NCBI RefSeq assembly: GCF_009738225.1 | Contig: NZ_CP018187.1 | Location: 1,002,501 to 1,066,500 of the forward strand | Source: Streptococcus salivarius | Lineage (GTDB): Bacteria; Bacillota; Bacilli; Lactobacillales; Streptococcaceae | Length of the DNA: 64,000 bases | Direction of reading: 5' to 3' | In this document: positions 54,509 through 64,000 of the stretch, piece after piece | Position numbering within the stretch: the stretch's first letter is position 1 | Layout: each line of letters starts with the position of its first letter | The notes under the pieces: model-generated | What the model was told of the DNA's origin: nothing | The model's database searches: none | Seen by the model: the letters and a program-made list of their open reading frames with translations, nothing else | Made by a program: the position numbers and the translations under genes

Positions 54509-55853
54509 AGTTATTCATTTGTCGAGCTTGACGGCGTTCTTTAACTTTTTGACGACGTCCTTTTTCATTATGGTAAATCAAGTAGAGGAGTCCAACTGGG
54601 ACAAGACATAGCAACCAGAAATAAACTGGGAGTTGGCTCTTATCTGTTGTTTTAGTAGCCTTTTTATCTTTCTGGTTACTTCCAAAATCGAACCATCCTT
54701 TAACTTTAGTTGCCTTAACAGAAGTAGCTTTGATATTAGGTGACACTGTCTTCAGACCATTATCAATGACAATGTGATCATCTTTAACAGAGATTTTAGG
54801 GTCTTTACCTTTTTTAACGGTGGCATAGACGTCTTTTTCGACATTGTATTTTTTACCGTCGATTTCTTGTTCACCCTTGCTAAGAACTTTCTTGTAAGAG
54901 AAGTCTTTGTACATCTTCTCAACGAGAGCATTACCAAAGGTATGACGAATCTCTTCACCTGTTTGGTCAGACCAATCACCAGAACCCATGATGACAGCAA
55001 TCATACGTTGATTACCACGCTTGATGGTATCAATATAGTTGAAAGCACCTTCTGGGCTAGATCCTGTCTTCAACCCATCAACCCCATCAATTCCGTATTT
55101 GGCACCTGGAATAGAGTAGTTGTAAGTCTCGAAGGTTTCCTCGTAAGGTGTTCCTTTTTTAACTGTGACAACAGGTTTGCTAGTGTATTTGAGAATGTCA
55201 GGGTATTTCTTGATGAAGTTATAGGTCATGATAGCCAAATCACGCGCAGTTGTTTGGTTGGTTTGGTTGTTATCATAACGTTGAGGACTGTAGTAACCTT
55301 TGAAGGCAACAGCAACGGCACCAGAAGCGTTGAACCATTTGGTATTGGTCATCCCTAGCTCTTTAGATTTCTCATTCATCATGTCTAGCCATTTATCAGG
55401 ATCATTATTGGTCAAGTAGTTGGCTAGCATCACGGTTGTAACGTTAGAGGAAGGCACCGCTGTCATAGTGATGAGTTCTGAAACGGTATAATCAACACCC
55501 GCAACAATCTTGTTGTTTGAAATTTCGTAAATATCGGCAATAGCTTGGTCGGTTGGAGTAGCTGTGATAACAGTATCTTCAGAAATCTCTCCTTTAGACA
55601 TAGCTTCAAAGACCAAATAAAGTGTCATGGCCTTAGACATAGAAGCTGGGTCACGCACCTCATCAGCATTTTCTTCCCAGAGGACATCTCCGGTATTTCC
55701 ATCGATTAAGAGGGTTGATTTTGGGCGATAGGCTTCAGTGGCTTCAGTATAACCAGCAGCGCGTGTGATATCCATCAATTCGTCTGCACTAGACAGACTC
55801 GGTGCTAGAGCTAGACAAGCTGCTAAAAGGACGGCAACAATTTTCTTTTTCAC
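54507..55853 (-). CDS. dacA: D-alanyl-D-alanine carboxypeptidase (PBP3/DacA)
   Basis: S11 low-molecular-weight penicillin-binding protein of 448 residues that trims the terminal D-Ala of stem peptides. Signal peptide about 1-23; SxxK is Ser71-Lys74 (SMSK); SxN is Ser135-Asn137; KTG is 262-264. A C-terminal PBP5-type domain follows, then a membrane segment near 408-428 and a basic tail. The start is GTG 55853, with AAAGGAGA upstream. The leader has a hairpin (GGTTCTG with CAGAACC, 55879-55899). Confidence 0.93.
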   Translation of the reverse strand: MKKKIVAVLLAACLALAPSLSSADELMDITRAAGYTEATEAYRPKSTLLIDGNTGDVLWEENADEVRDPASMSKAMTLYLVFEAMSKGEISEDTVITATPTDQAIADIYEISNNKIVAGVDYTVSELITMTAVPSSNVTTVMLANYLTNNDPDKWLDMMNEKSKELGMTNTKWFNASGAVAVAFKGYYSPQRYDNNQTNQTTARDLAIMTYNFIKKYPDILKYTSKPVVTVKKGTPYEETFETYNYSIPGAKYGIDGVDGLKTGSSPEGAFNYIDTIKRGNQRMIAVIMGSGDWSDQTGEEIRHTFGNALVEKMYKDFSYKKVLSKGEQEIDGKKYNVEKDVYATVKKGKDPKISVKDDHIVIDNGLKTVSPNIKATSVKATKVKGWFDFGSNQKDKKATKTTDKSQLPVYFWLLCLVPVGLLYLIYHNEKGRRQKVKERRQARQMNN

Positions 55854-56061
55854 AATGTGTCTCCTTTAATATCTATGGGGTTCTGTAGCTGGCAGAACCT
55901 ATTTTTATCTATTAATATCATTTGCCTGTCAAAAACCCTAAATTCGGTAGTGACAAACATCTTCATTATAACATATAAAAGTTAGAGTTTTCCTAACATT
56001 TAGTATTTTAATGTAATTTTTAGAATCTATTGAATGTTACACAAAATCTATTTGAAAGCAG

Positions 56062-56086
56062 AAAAAAACGAGCTTGCTTGCTCGTT
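56062..56086 (-). terminator. Terminator of the CDF transporter gene
   Basis: On the minus strand AACGAGC pairs with GCTCGTT, followed by a T run. It starts at the stop codon of the gene. Confidence 0.8.
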
Positions 56087-57281
56087 ACTTTTCATCTTTT
56101 ATCCTTGTGACTTGGTGGTAAATCATGAACCAGGTTTCATTTCGACGCCAGATACTAGTGTGGAAATTTCCTCCCAACTCATAACTAATTAATTTCGTTT
56201 TTTGACTAACAGATGTCATCTTGAAGCTGTCAAAATTATTGAGAAGTGGTTGGTGATTGGCAATGACTTCTTCACGATTGTGGTGGTGACCATTTTCATC
56301 GATTAAGTAGAAGTCTGGTGCTAAAAGATTTTCATAGTCAGGAATTTTTGACAGAATAATCTTTTCATTGCGAGAGAGTTTGTGAAGGACATTGCCATAA
56401 ATTTCATCTTCGGGAATAGCAGCTGGTTCTACATGGACATCAGTGTCATAGACAGAGAAACGCTTGCTGAGAACCTCTTCAATTTGTTCAGTAATGGCAT
56501 GACTCTCGTAAACAGAGAGGTCAGGATTCATTTCAACCACAATATCAAGATAGACGTTGCTACCATAAGAACGGCCACGCTGCTTCTTAACCTTAGTGAC
56601 TTTTGAAATCTCAAGAATCGCTTTCTCATAGGCTTTGAGGTTTCTCTCATCGAAACCGTCTGACAAACTAAAGGTTGCTTCCATGAAGATATCATAGGCT
56701 GTCTTTAGAATGAAGGAGGTAATGATAATGGCTGTAATATAGTCAATAATCGTGAGGTTGAAGGATGCTGCAACAATGGCGATTGACGTTCCAATAGAAG
56801 TTACGGCATCGGAGAGATTATCCTTAGCGGCCGCAATCAAAGCACTAGATTTCAGCTTTTTGGCAAGTCCTTTATTGTATAAGTAAACGCCACACATGAC
56901 GATAGCAGAAAGAACTCCGACGGTTGCACCAAGGGGATCGACTACAGTTTCCTCTCTTAGAAAAATCTTTCGGACTGTTTGAATTAGGACTTGGAAGCCT
57001 ACCACGAACATGATAAAGGAAGTGACTAGGCTTGATAAGTCTTCAATCTTCCAATGACCAAACCTATGATCTGCATCAGCAGGTTGACTAGCTAGGTGCA
57101 ATCCAATGAGTAGGGCCACGTTCCCTAAAATATCTGACAAGTTATTGAAACCATCGGCAATCAAAGAGCTAGAATTTAAAAAGTGTCCAGCTAGAAGTTT
57201 TGCAATGGTAAGAAGAAGGTAGGCAGCGATGCTGACAATGGGACCTCGTCTGGCTGCTCTTAAATTTTCATACGTAGTCAT
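56085..57281 (-). CDS. Cation diffusion facilitator (CDF) transporter
   Basis: Divalent metal exporter of 398 residues: six membrane helices followed by a cytoplasmic dimerisation domain and a C-terminal extension longer than in basic CDF proteins. Metal-site residues are visible in SSSLIADGFNNLSDI (helix 2) and in AAAKDNLSDAVTSIG (helix 5), with HRFGHWKIED between helices. The N-x-x-D plus D-x-x-x-D pattern suits manganese as well as zinc, so the ion is open. ATG 57281 follows AAAAGGT; a TTG-type start at 57308 is less likely. Confidence 0.88.
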   Translation of the reverse strand: MTTYENLRAARRGPIVSIAAYLLLTIAKLLAGHFLNSSSLIADGFNNLSDILGNVALLIGLHLASQPADADHRFGHWKIEDLSSLVTSFIMFVVGFQVLIQTVRKIFLREETVVDPLGATVGVLSAIVMCGVYLYNKGLAKKLKSSALIAAAKDNLSDAVTSIGTSIAIVAASFNLTIIDYITAIIITSFILKTAYDIFMEATFSLSDGFDERNLKAYEKAILEISKVTKVKKQRGRSYGSNVYLDIVVEMNPDLSVYESHAITEQIEEVLSKRFSVYDTDVHVEPAAIPEDEIYGNVLHKLSRNEKIILSKIPDYENLLAPDFYLIDENGHHHNREEVIANHQPLLNNFDSFKMTSVSQKTKLISYELGGNFHTSIWRRNETWFMIYHQVTRIKDEK

Positions 57282-57494
57282 AGGGTTACCTTTTCTGTTA
57301 AAATACAAGTTTAAATTATAGCATAAAACTATAACGAGTTAAAGGTTGTAAGCCCTTTAAACTTGTGGAGTAATGTATTTTTAAAACTTGATAGCAAATG
57401 CTTCGTAATCATGGTGTTTTTTCAGTATTTTCCGAATATTCCCTACAAATTATGGTATAATTTAGGGTGTAAAACAGTCTAAAAAGAGGTTTTT

Positions 57495-58148
57495 ATGGAA
57501 CATTCGACATGGCACAAGCTTCTGAAAGAGGAGTTGCCTGACCATTATTTTTCAAAGATAAATCAGTTTATGGACCAGGTTTATAGCCAGGGGACGGTTT
57601 ATCCGCCGCGTGACAAGGTTTTTAATGCCTTGTTGGAGACTCCGTTTGAAGAAGTGCGGGTGGTAATCCTTGGTCAGGACCCTTATCATGGGCCTCATCA
57701 AGCACAGGGACTTTCCTTCTCGGTACCTGATAGCCTTCCAGCTCCCCCGTCTTTGAAAAATATTCTCAAGGAATTAGAGGAAGATTTAGGTCCTAGATCC
57801 TTTCATGATTTAACGTCATGGGCAGAGCAGGGGGTGCTTTTGCTTAATGCCTGTCTAACAGTTCCAGCAGGTCAAGCAAATGGGCATGCTGGTCAGGTTT
57901 GGGAACCTTTTACAGATGCTGTGATTAAGGTTCTCAATCAAAAGGATACTCCTGTTGTCTTTATACTTTGGGGTGGCTATGCTCGTAAGAAGAAGGCACT
58001 AGTGACTAACTCTAAACATGCCATTATTGAGAGTGCCCATCCGAGTCCCTTGTCGGCCTATCGTGGTTTTTTTGGCAGCAAGCCATTTTCAAAAGCCAAT
58101 GCCTACCTTGTATCTCAAGGCCAATCCCCAATTGATTGGTTGAAGTAA
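57495..58148 (+). CDS. ung: Uracil-DNA glycosylase
   Basis: Family 1 UDG (217 residues) that removes uracil from DNA. The water-activating motif is LGQDPYHGP with Asp62 and His65, and the leucine loop is [13 protein letters not shown] with His182. Full length. TATAAT at 57456-57461 with upstream TGG is a probable extended -10. pyrC follows after 19 nt, an order common in streptococci. Confidence 0.96.
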   Translation: MEHSTWHKLLKEELPDHYFSKINQFMDQVYSQGTVYPPRDKVFNALLETPFEEVRVVILGQDPYHGPHQAQGLSFSVPDSLPAPPSLKNILKELEEDLGPRSFHDLTSWAEQGVLLLNACLTVPAGQANGHAGQVWEPFTDAVIKVLNQKDTPVVFILWGGYARKKKALVTNSKHAIIESAHPSPLSAYRGFFGSKPFSKANAYLVSQGQSPIDWLK

Positions 58149-58167
58149 AATAGAAAGTTGGAAGATT

Positions 58168-59436
58168 ATGTTACTGATTAAAAATGGTCGTGTTGTAGAC
58201 CCTAAGTCTGGTTTGGATACGCAAGCTGATGTTCTTGTTGATGGTAAAAAAGTCGTTAAAATTGCTGAAAATATCGAAGCTGGAGATGCTCAAGTCATTG
58301 ATGCGACTGGTCTTGTGGTTGCTCCTGGCTTGGTGGATATCCATGTTCACTTCCGTGAGCCAGGTCAAACTCATAAGGAAGACATTCATACTGGTGCCTT
58401 GGCAGCGGCTGCGGGTGGTTTTACAACAGTTGTAATGATGGCTAACACTAATCCAACGATTTCAGATAAGGAAACCTTGGAGGAGGTCTTGACTTCGGCA
58501 GCTAAGGAAAATATCCATGTTAAGTCTGTTGCGACTATTACTAAGAATTTTGATGGTGAAAACATCACTGATTTCAAGGGTTTGCTTGAAGCCGGTGCTG
58601 TCGGATTCTCAGATGATGGTATTCCATTGACCAATGCTGGTATTGTCAAAAAAGCCATGGAGCTAGCTAAGGAGAATAATACCTTTATCAGCCTTCACGA
58701 GGAGGATCCTGATCTAAATGGTATTCTCGGTTTCAATGAAAATATTGCTAAAAAAGAATTCCATATTTGTGGGGCAACAGGTGTAGCTGAGTACAGTATG
58801 ATTGCGCGTGATGTCATGATTTCTTATGATACACAAGCCCATGTTCATATTCAACACTTGTCAAAAGCTGAATCTGTAAAAGTGGTTGAATTTGCTCAAA
58901 AACTTGGAGCACAAGTTACAGCCGAAGTGGCACCACAACATTTCTCTAAGACAGAAGACCTCTTGCTCTCAAAAGGTGCTAATGCCAAGATGAACCCACC
59001 ACTTCGTTTGGAATCTGACCGTCAGGCCGTCATCGAAGGGTTGAAATCTGGAGTCATCTCAGTCATTGCCACAGACCACGCGCCACACCATGCCGATGAA
59101 AAGAATGTCGATGATGTGACTAAAGCACCATCAGGAATGACTGGTCTTGAAACATCTCTATCTCTTGGATTGACCTACTTGGTTGAAGCAGGACACTTAA
59201 GCTTGACGGAACTCTTGAAAGTAATGACTAGCAACCCATCTGATCTTTATGGCTTCGATGCTGGTTATTTGGCTGAAAATGGACCAGCTGACCTTGTGAT
59301 TTTTGCAGACAAGGAAAAACGTCAGGTCACAGCAGACTTTAAGTCTAAAGCAGCCAATTCACCATTTGTAGGCGAAGAACTTACGGGCAGTGTTAAATAC
59401 ACTATCTGTGATGGTGAGATTGTTTATCAAGCCTAA
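58168..59436 (+). CDS. pyrC: Dihydroorotase
   Basis: Class I dihydroorotase (422 residues), third step of pyrimidine synthesis: N-carbamoyl-aspartate to dihydroorotate. Zinc site: [16 protein letters not shown] (His59, His61), the His in HIQHLSKAE, and the catalytic Asp in [12 protein letters not shown] near 302. It lies apart from the other pyr genes, behind ung, and no PyrR attenuator is visible in the 19-nt gap. Confidence 0.95.
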   Translation: MLLIKNGRVVDPKSGLDTQADVLVDGKKVVKIAENIEAGDAQVIDATGLVVAPGLVDIHVHFREPGQTHKEDIHTGALAAAAGGFTTVVMMANTNPTISDKETLEEVLTSAAKENIHVKSVATITKNFDGENITDFKGLLEAGAVGFSDDGIPLTNAGIVKKAMELAKENNTFISLHEEDPDLNGILGFNENIAKKEFHICGATGVAEYSMIARDVMISYDTQAHVHIQHLSKAESVKVVEFAQKLGAQVTAEVAPQHFSKTEDLLLSKGANAKMNPPLRLESDRQAVIEGLKSGVISVIATDHAPHHADEKNVDDVTKAPSGMTGLETSLSLGLTYLVEAGHLSLTELLKVMTSNPSDLYGFDAGYLAENGPADLVIFADKEKRQVTADFKSKAANSPFVGEELTGSVKYTICDGEIVYQA

Positions 59437-59448
59437 ATAGCAGATCAG

Positions 59449-59492
59449 AGCAGGGCACATCGAGACACTTGGTGTTGCACCTGCTTTTTTAG
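59449..59492 (+). terminator. Possible terminator after pyrC
   Basis: GCAGG (about 59451-59455) pairs with CCTGC before six T, with further inner pairing GCAC/GTTGC. The stem is imperfect. Confidence 0.55.
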
Positions 59493-59508
59493 TCCTTAAA
59501 GGAGCAAA

Positions 59509-61455
59509 ATGATGAAAAAGATAATGAAAGGTCTTGTTAAATACCTTGCTTTAACTGTTTTGTTAGCCTGTTTTCTGCCACTTTCTTTGCAACACGTTCA
59601 AGCTGACGAGGATGAGGTAGAGTATAGTCTACCTTCCTATGTTGGTCACCTTTCTATACATGATGATGGTAATGCGACGTTTACTCAGGAAGTGACTTAT
59701 GATTTTGATAGTGACTATAAAGGTCAGTATGTAACCTTGGGGAAAATTGGTGGTTATTCTATTATGGATGATCCCAAGGTTTCAGCAACCGTAAATGGGA
59801 AAGAAAAAACAGATATTACAGTTGAAAAAACAGACTCTTATGATGGTGTTAAACTCAAAGTTTATAATTCAGGTTCAGATGGTGATAGGGTTGTCCTCAA
59901 AGTTACTTGGCAAATCCAACAGTTGTTGAATCTATATTCAGATATTGCAGTTTTAAATTGGTTTCCAATCTCTGATTGGGATAAAGGATTTGGACAGGTT
60001 GATTTCACAGTTGATGGTCTAGATGCAAGTCAAGGAGAGCTTTACGCCCACACTGGCTATTTTGGAAAAGACCCACAGGTTAAACGTACTGCTACAGGTT
60101 ATCAGGTTCATGTAGACAATTTACCATCATCAGGTAAATTGGAATTACATGCCTACTGGCCAATGACCAGTGCTTTACGGGAAAATAATCAGGCTTATTT
60201 ATTACATAAGACAAATGAGGCAGAGTTTCTAAAAAAAGAAAGAGATATCAAAAAGTCTAAAGAAAACTACCGACGCATTTTTTATGTCATTTTGCCACTT
60301 GTAATTTTAAGCTTTGTTCTTATTGGTATTTTCTGTTACCTTATTGTTCTTTATAGCACTAGAACGCCTTCTTTCCCTCGAGATGCACGTCTTTATGAAG
60401 CCCCTCAAGATTTAGCACCTTTGGTCTTAGCTAAGAATGTTTATAATCAGTCTTTCGATAAAACAGGGCTAAAAGAAGAAACGGGTCCTTTGAAGTTCAA
60501 ATATATGGTGCAAGCTACCATCCTCGATTTTATTGATAGAGGTTATCTCACTTTTAGGCGAGAAGGTGATAGTAATATTCTGACACGTATTGAAAAGGAA
60601 GGTCTCTCTTCGTTTGAAGTATCATTCTTAGATATGTTGTTTGATGGTCGCATGGAAATTAGAGATAGTGAAATGTTCTCGCGCTATTATCTTGATAAAG
60701 ATGCTCTAGAAAAACAATTCAAGAGTGCTAGAACAAGCTATGAGCGAGAAACTATTCGATCTCAGGGAAAACGTGTCAAATATCAATTCTCTAATGACGG
60801 CTATCAAGTAGCCAAAGGCGTTGAAAAAGAGGAAATTGCACTAGGACTTCCTAAAATTTATAGAGATTTTAGTGCGAAAGAAAAGACATTTAACATATTG
60901 GGAGTAGCAGCTTTGGCACTTTCAATGATGTTTTGTATACTTTCAACTTTGTTCTTATTTGGTGCATTTGGATCAGGAGTTGGTTTTTACTATATTCTTG
61001 GACTACTACCTATAGCAGGACTTACCGTTTTATTCTGGTTCTTGGTGAAAAGACGTCGTCAGAGATGTCTTGATGCAACTCAAATTTCAACGTATTACCA
61101 GTGGCATAGCTTTAAAAATATGATTCAGAGTATTCCTAGCTTTAAAGAGTCAGAATTAGAATCTGTCATCCTATGGAATCGTATCTTGGTTTATGCGACA
61201 CTCTATGGACAGGCGAAAAAAGTTAGTGATGTGCTAAAACGATACAACATTCACCTCAGTAATCCATCTTTAGATGAGTTTACTTATTCTGCGACACCAT
61301 TTATTATGCTGAATAATGTCAATTATCTAGAATCTTATGTTTCTGCCTCAGATACCGTAAGTAGCTTTTCTATCAATTCAAATAGTGGTAGTGGTGGCTT
61401 TGGAGGCGGTGGCTTCTCTGGTGGTGGCGGAGGAGGCGGTGGTGGCGCCTTCTAA
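59509..61455 (+). CDS. DUF2207 membrane protein with Gly-rich tail
   Basis: Predicted membrane protein of 648 residues. Signal peptide (about 1-32, ending QHVQA-DE), an outer beta-rich DUF2207 domain (about 35-235), one membrane segment near 263-288, a cytoplasmic region, two further membrane segments near 465-515, another soluble part, and a tail of nearly pure Gly with Ser/Phe (last 25 residues). Function is unknown. Two adjacent ATGs start the frame after AAAGGAG. Confidence 0.82.
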   Translation: MMKKIMKGLVKYLALTVLLACFLPLSLQHVQADEDEVEYSLPSYVGHLSIHDDGNATFTQEVTYDFDSDYKGQYVTLGKIGGYSIMDDPKVSATVNGKEKTDITVEKTDSYDGVKLKVYNSGSDGDRVVLKVTWQIQQLLNLYSDIAVLNWFPISDWDKGFGQVDFTVDGLDASQGELYAHTGYFGKDPQVKRTATGYQVHVDNLPSSGKLELHAYWPMTSALRENNQAYLLHKTNEAEFLKKERDIKKSKENYRRIFYVILPLVILSFVLIGIFCYLIVLYSTRTPSFPRDARLYEAPQDLAPLVLAKNVYNQSFDKTGLKEETGPLKFKYMVQATILDFIDRGYLTFRREGDSNILTRIEKEGLSSFEVSFLDMLFDGRMEIRDSEMFSRYYLDKDALEKQFKSARTSYERETIRSQGKRVKYQFSNDGYQVAKGVEKEEIALGLPKIYRDFSAKEKTFNILGVAALALSMMFCILSTLFLFGAFGSGVGFYYILGLLPIAGLTVLFWFLVKRRRQRCLDATQISTYYQWHSFKNMIQSIPSFKESELESVILWNRILVYATLYGQAKKVSDVLKRYNIHLSNPSLDEFTYSATPFIMLNNVNYLESYVSASDTVSSFSINSNSGSGGFGGGGFSGGGGGGGGGAF

Positions 61456-61484
61456 GCTACGCTAGTCGGAGTTTACTATCAATA

Positions 61485-61519
61485 GAGACACTCAGTCTAT
61501 ATGATCTTGGGTGTCTTTT
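61485..61519 (+). terminator. Terminator after the DUF2207 gene
   Basis: AGACAC pairs with GTGTCT, followed by TTTTTATTT. Confidence 0.65.
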
Positions 61520-61590
61520 TATTTGGCGAATAATTCCTTTCATTCTAAACTGTTAGGAATTTTTAGTGAGAAGAGATATAAAGTAACAAA

Positions 61591-61613
61591 AAAAGAGCCA
61601 GTGGCTCTTTTTA
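61591..61613. terminator. Bidirectional terminator between DUF2207 and the kinase-like genes
   Basis: AAAAAGAGCC pairs with GGCTCTTTTT around AGT. Confidence 0.88.
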
Positions 61614-61622
61614 AATATAATC

Positions 61623-62912
61623 TTAATAACCAGGTTCAAAGATTTCAATAATTTGAGTCAGATAACCTGCATGTAAACCGATGCGATAGTCAACATTTGG
61701 CAAACTCTTTACTAAATCATTCAGTTCTTTATCTTTGCTAACCTTATCAGCCAAAACTGGTAATTCAACAACAAGGAGTTGTGAGTGATCCAGTTGAAGG
61801 TAACTACTGTTGACTTTGATATCAGGACGAAGTAGTTTAAATATCGCTCTTTCCGAAGCTTGGAGCAGTTGATATAAATCGAGGTCAGATAAAGGAATCT
61901 CACCAAACTGAGGACTGATGTTTATAGCAATATCAATATGAGCAGCTCGCATTTCTAAAATGCGGTTAGAGAGGAAACTAGATATTATTGGATTGCTAAG
62001 CCTATCCAAGTTTTCTTGAGTCTCTGGATTACCAATGCTAGCATTGTCCGTTTTATAAATCTCAAGTAGACTAGTAGCTTTGGCAGTATCTTCATTTTCC
62101 AAGGCAAGAGAAACCTCCTTGAGATTTTTCTTGAATAAGTCGAAGGACGTTTGCTTTTGCATAATAATCTGGATAAAGGATTTGCTATAGTTAGTCATAG
62201 TACCCAACAATTTATGACGTTCTTTGTTAAGTCTATCGATAGATTGTTGGTGGACAGCCTGGTTCCAATTGTAAAAATCCCATAGTAGTAGGGCAATATA
62301 GAGAACTAAGATAACAGAACTATTAGGACTGACCTTGAAAACTATTTCAAATAAATTTTTAGGTTCATTTGCTGTTGGAAGAATACTGTTAAGACCATGG
62401 ATAACAGTAAAGAAGACATAATAGACAGCTAGGAAGGCAGTGCTTCGCAACCAGTTACGTCTAGCCCAAGCTTCGTCAAGACTACTCATCTGATTTAGGT
62501 CTACGGCGAAGATTTTAAGCATTAGGTAAATGATTAATGGTGCTAAGATGTAGGTCAAGATATGTAAGTTAGTGTTGAGGGTAATATCACCTTTGATATG
62601 TAAGACGTGAGGGATAATGACAATTGAAAGTAGTCGTGTTGCCATATCAAAAAGGATAGTTGGATAAAAAGCGTAAAGCAATCGATGATAGAAAGAACGC
62701 TCTTTGACAAGGGCCAAATCGGCAACAAGGAAGAAAAGCGGGTCTACAACGATTTTTACGAGATTAAAATAGGATGCTGCAGCTACATAGGACAAAAATA
62801 GAAGTAAGAGGTGTCCTCGTTGTGGCTTAACCTTAGACATAGTCTGGTAGAGGTACCAAATAGAAATGAAACTAACAGCCTGTAAGAGAGGATTGATAAT
62901 ATTAGTAATCAT
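61623..62912 (-). CDS. Degenerate sensor-kinase-like membrane protein (second of pair)
   Basis: Protein of 429 residues laid out like the ComD/AgrC group of histidine kinases: six or seven N-terminal membrane helices (to about 215), then a helical dimerisation-like region and a C-terminal domain. Where the group has R-H-D-x-x-N-H it reads NYSKSFIQI, so the phospho-acceptor His is missing. Where the N-box should be it reads LLQASERAIF, without the Asn, and no G-boxes follow. It is unlikely to bind ATP or signal by phosphotransfer. It overlaps the upstream gene by 11 nt. Confidence 0.65.
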   Translation of the reverse strand: MITNIINPLLQAVSFISIWYLYQTMSKVKPQRGHLLLLFLSYVAAASYFNLVKIVVDPLFFLVADLALVKERSFYHRLLYAFYPTILFDMATRLLSIVIIPHVLHIKGDITLNTNLHILTYILAPLIIYLMLKIFAVDLNQMSSLDEAWARRNWLRSTAFLAVYYVFFTVIHGLNSILPTANEPKNLFEIVFKVSPNSSVILVLYIALLLWDFYNWNQAVHQQSIDRLNKERHKLLGTMTNYSKSFIQIIMQKQTSFDLFKKNLKEVSLALENEDTAKATSLLEIYKTDNASIGNPETQENLDRLSNPIISSFLSNRILEMRAAHIDIAINISPQFGEIPLSDLDLYQLLQASERAIFKLLRPDIKVNSSYLQLDHSQLLVVELPVLADKVSKDKELNDLVKSLPNVDYRIGLHAGYLTQIIEIFEPGY

Positions 62913-64000
62913 TGTAACCTCCTTGTGTCATGTCAATCTCGATTTGTAAGCGGTAAATACCAGCCCGTGTATTTGAAACAATGTTAACGTTTGGATAAGT
63001 GGATAGGATACTATTGACGCGTTTCAGTTCGGGATCAGAGAAATCAGATGTAATAGCTGAATCTTCTTTAGTGCTTGAACTTTCAACGACAAAATGTTGA
63101 CTATCCTCGTCTTTAAAATAAGCATAGCTAAGGTATTTCTGTTCGCTATCTTGTGCTTGGTCAATGACGTGATCCAAGATTGTTGAAAGGATATATACCC
63201 AATCTAAAGGATAAATAGGATAAACGGTAATGGGTTCTGGGACCTCCATACTAACCCAAACATCCAATTCTTTTGCCTTTAGGAATTTAGCTTCAAAGAG
63301 GACTCGCAAATCAGGGAGTTTAATATTTTCAAGTTTATCTCGATAAAAATGATCAATCTTTTTATCGAGTGGATTCGGAGTCAGCAAGTAGTCAATTAAC
63401 TCCTGAGCTTCCTCGTTTTGTTGGAAACGGATGATATCGTAGAGATTTTCAGCTTCGTCCTTGATAAAGAGCTCTTGGCTAGTTTTTTTCTGGTACCAAG
63501 TATTGATGTTCTGACTTGATTTTTGAAGAAGCTGAGAATGTTCCTCTTGAGCTTCTTGTGTTTGCGCACTGAGGTCCTTTCTATAGAGATTAACCTGTCC
63601 AGATAGAATCAGAGCTGTAATAATAAGAAAGGCAACGGTAAAGTGAATGTTTGTTGAAAGAAGTTCAGAAGCAAAGTAAATAATGGCTAGAGCACAAAGA
63701 GCAACAGAGGTTGATTTGTACCATGGTCTTGCTTTGTCAATTTGCATCATTCGTGAGTAGTCCACCTGTAGAAGGGCACTTTGAGCAAACCATAGCAAAA
63801 AGGCAAGCAAGAGAATAAAGGGACCAGCATAATAGTAATCTAGGACAGAAGGGAAAAAGATTGGAATAATCAGGAAAATGACCAATCTTACCATTAAGGC
63901 AAAGGTGAAAGGTATGAAGAAAGTCTCCAAAATGGTATGTCTTAGATTTTTGTAGGATTTGGCAGCTAGAAAGAGTACTAGTGCAATAAAACCGGATTTT
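62902..64000 (-). CDS. Degenerate sensor-kinase-like membrane protein (first of pair, partial)
   Basis: The frame is open to the window edge, so the N-terminus is missing; the first visible residues form part of a membrane helix (GFIALVLFLAA). A TTG at 63930 is only the first internal start-like codon. Several membrane helices are followed by a kinase-like tail. The His region reads LFIKDEAENL in place of an F-R-H-D-type motif, and the N-box reads ILDHVIDQA with His for Asn; G-boxes are not seen. It is probably catalytically inactive, like its partner. No response regulator is visible in the window. Confidence 0.65.
   Translation of the reverse strand, partial: KSGFIALVLFLAAKSYKNLRHTILETFFIPFTFALMVRLVIFLIIPIFFPSVLDYYYAGPFILLLAFLLWFAQSALLQVDYSRMMQIDKARPWYKSTSVALCALAIIYFASELLSTNIHFTVAFLIITALILSGQVNLYRKDLSAQTQEAQEEHSQLLQKSSQNINTWYQKKTSQELFIKDEAENLYDIIRFQQNEEAQELIDYLLTPNPLDKKIDHFYRDKLENIKLPDLRVLFEAKFLKAKELDVWVSMEVPEPITVYPIYPLDWVYILSTILDHVIDQAQDSEQKYLSYAYFKDEDSQHFVVESSSTKEDSAITSDFSDPELKRVNSILSTYPNVNIVSNTRAGIYRLQIEIDMTQGGYNDY

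Overview
The window reads as chromosomal DNA of a low-GC Gram-positive coccus, almost certainly a streptococcus of the salivarius group (S. thermophilus / S. salivarius / S. vestibularis). The evidence is the protein sequences (DeoB, IF-3, L20, PepT, PepV), the deoD-epsABCDE order typical of S. thermophilus exopolysaccharide loci, and a decayed IS256-family copy resembling IS1191. I cannot decide the species from sequence alone.

Layout. 1-11.9 kb: housekeeping genes (Nudix hydrolase, AI-2E permease, TPR protein, a signal-peptidase-fold protein without its catalytic pair, a two-headed autolysin, pepT, ebsA, ferredoxin, LysM protein, cmk) and the infC-rpmI-rplT translation operon behind an attenuator-like leader. 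11.9-16 kb: tautomerase, a startless gene remnant, pepV, a UDG-like protein, and a frameshifted IS256-family element. 16.4-19.5 kb: a large LPXTG surface adhesin with a GbpC-like domain. 19.6-27 kb: pentose phosphate / nucleoside salvage genes (rpiA, deoB, punA, deoD) interleaved with a LemA-like protein, a ClC channel and a class I amidotransferase. 27.3-44.3 kb: a complete eps/cps-type operon with regulation and chain length (epsABCD), priming (epsE), glycosyltransferases, one gene with an early stop, Wzy, Wzx, an acyltransferase, glf, a Stealth phosphotransferase and a galactofuranosyltransferase-like gene. A convergent NAGPA-type phosphodiester glycosidase follows. 45.4-61.5 kb: HAD phosphatase, three tandem histidine phosphatases, second AI-2E permease, GH1 beta-glucosidase, phasin-like protein plus UbiB kinase, SGNH hydrolase plus patatin, D,D-carboxypeptidase, CDF transporter, ung, pyrC and a DUF2207 protein. 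61.6-64 kb: two overlapping sensor-kinase-like membrane proteins that seem to lack the phospho-acceptor His and the ATP-binding boxes; the first runs off the window.

Most unusual signals. (i) Two tandem 126-nt RNA elements lie between the deoD promoter region and its start codon. Their sequences differ but they share the same predicted fold, with compensatory stem changes. (ii) Both copies and the deoB leader have the same layout: a Shine-Dalgarno-like AAAGG, then a structure, then 12-13 nt, then ATG, with no Shine-Dalgarno next to the ATG. This suggests that folding brings the ribosome-binding site to the start codon, or hides it. (iii) Two genes (ferredoxin and the phosphodiester glycosidase) have promoters placed so that the transcript should begin at the A of the ATG. 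(iv) Homologues of both enzymes of the lysosomal mannose-6-phosphate tagging pathway sit at the end of the eps locus.
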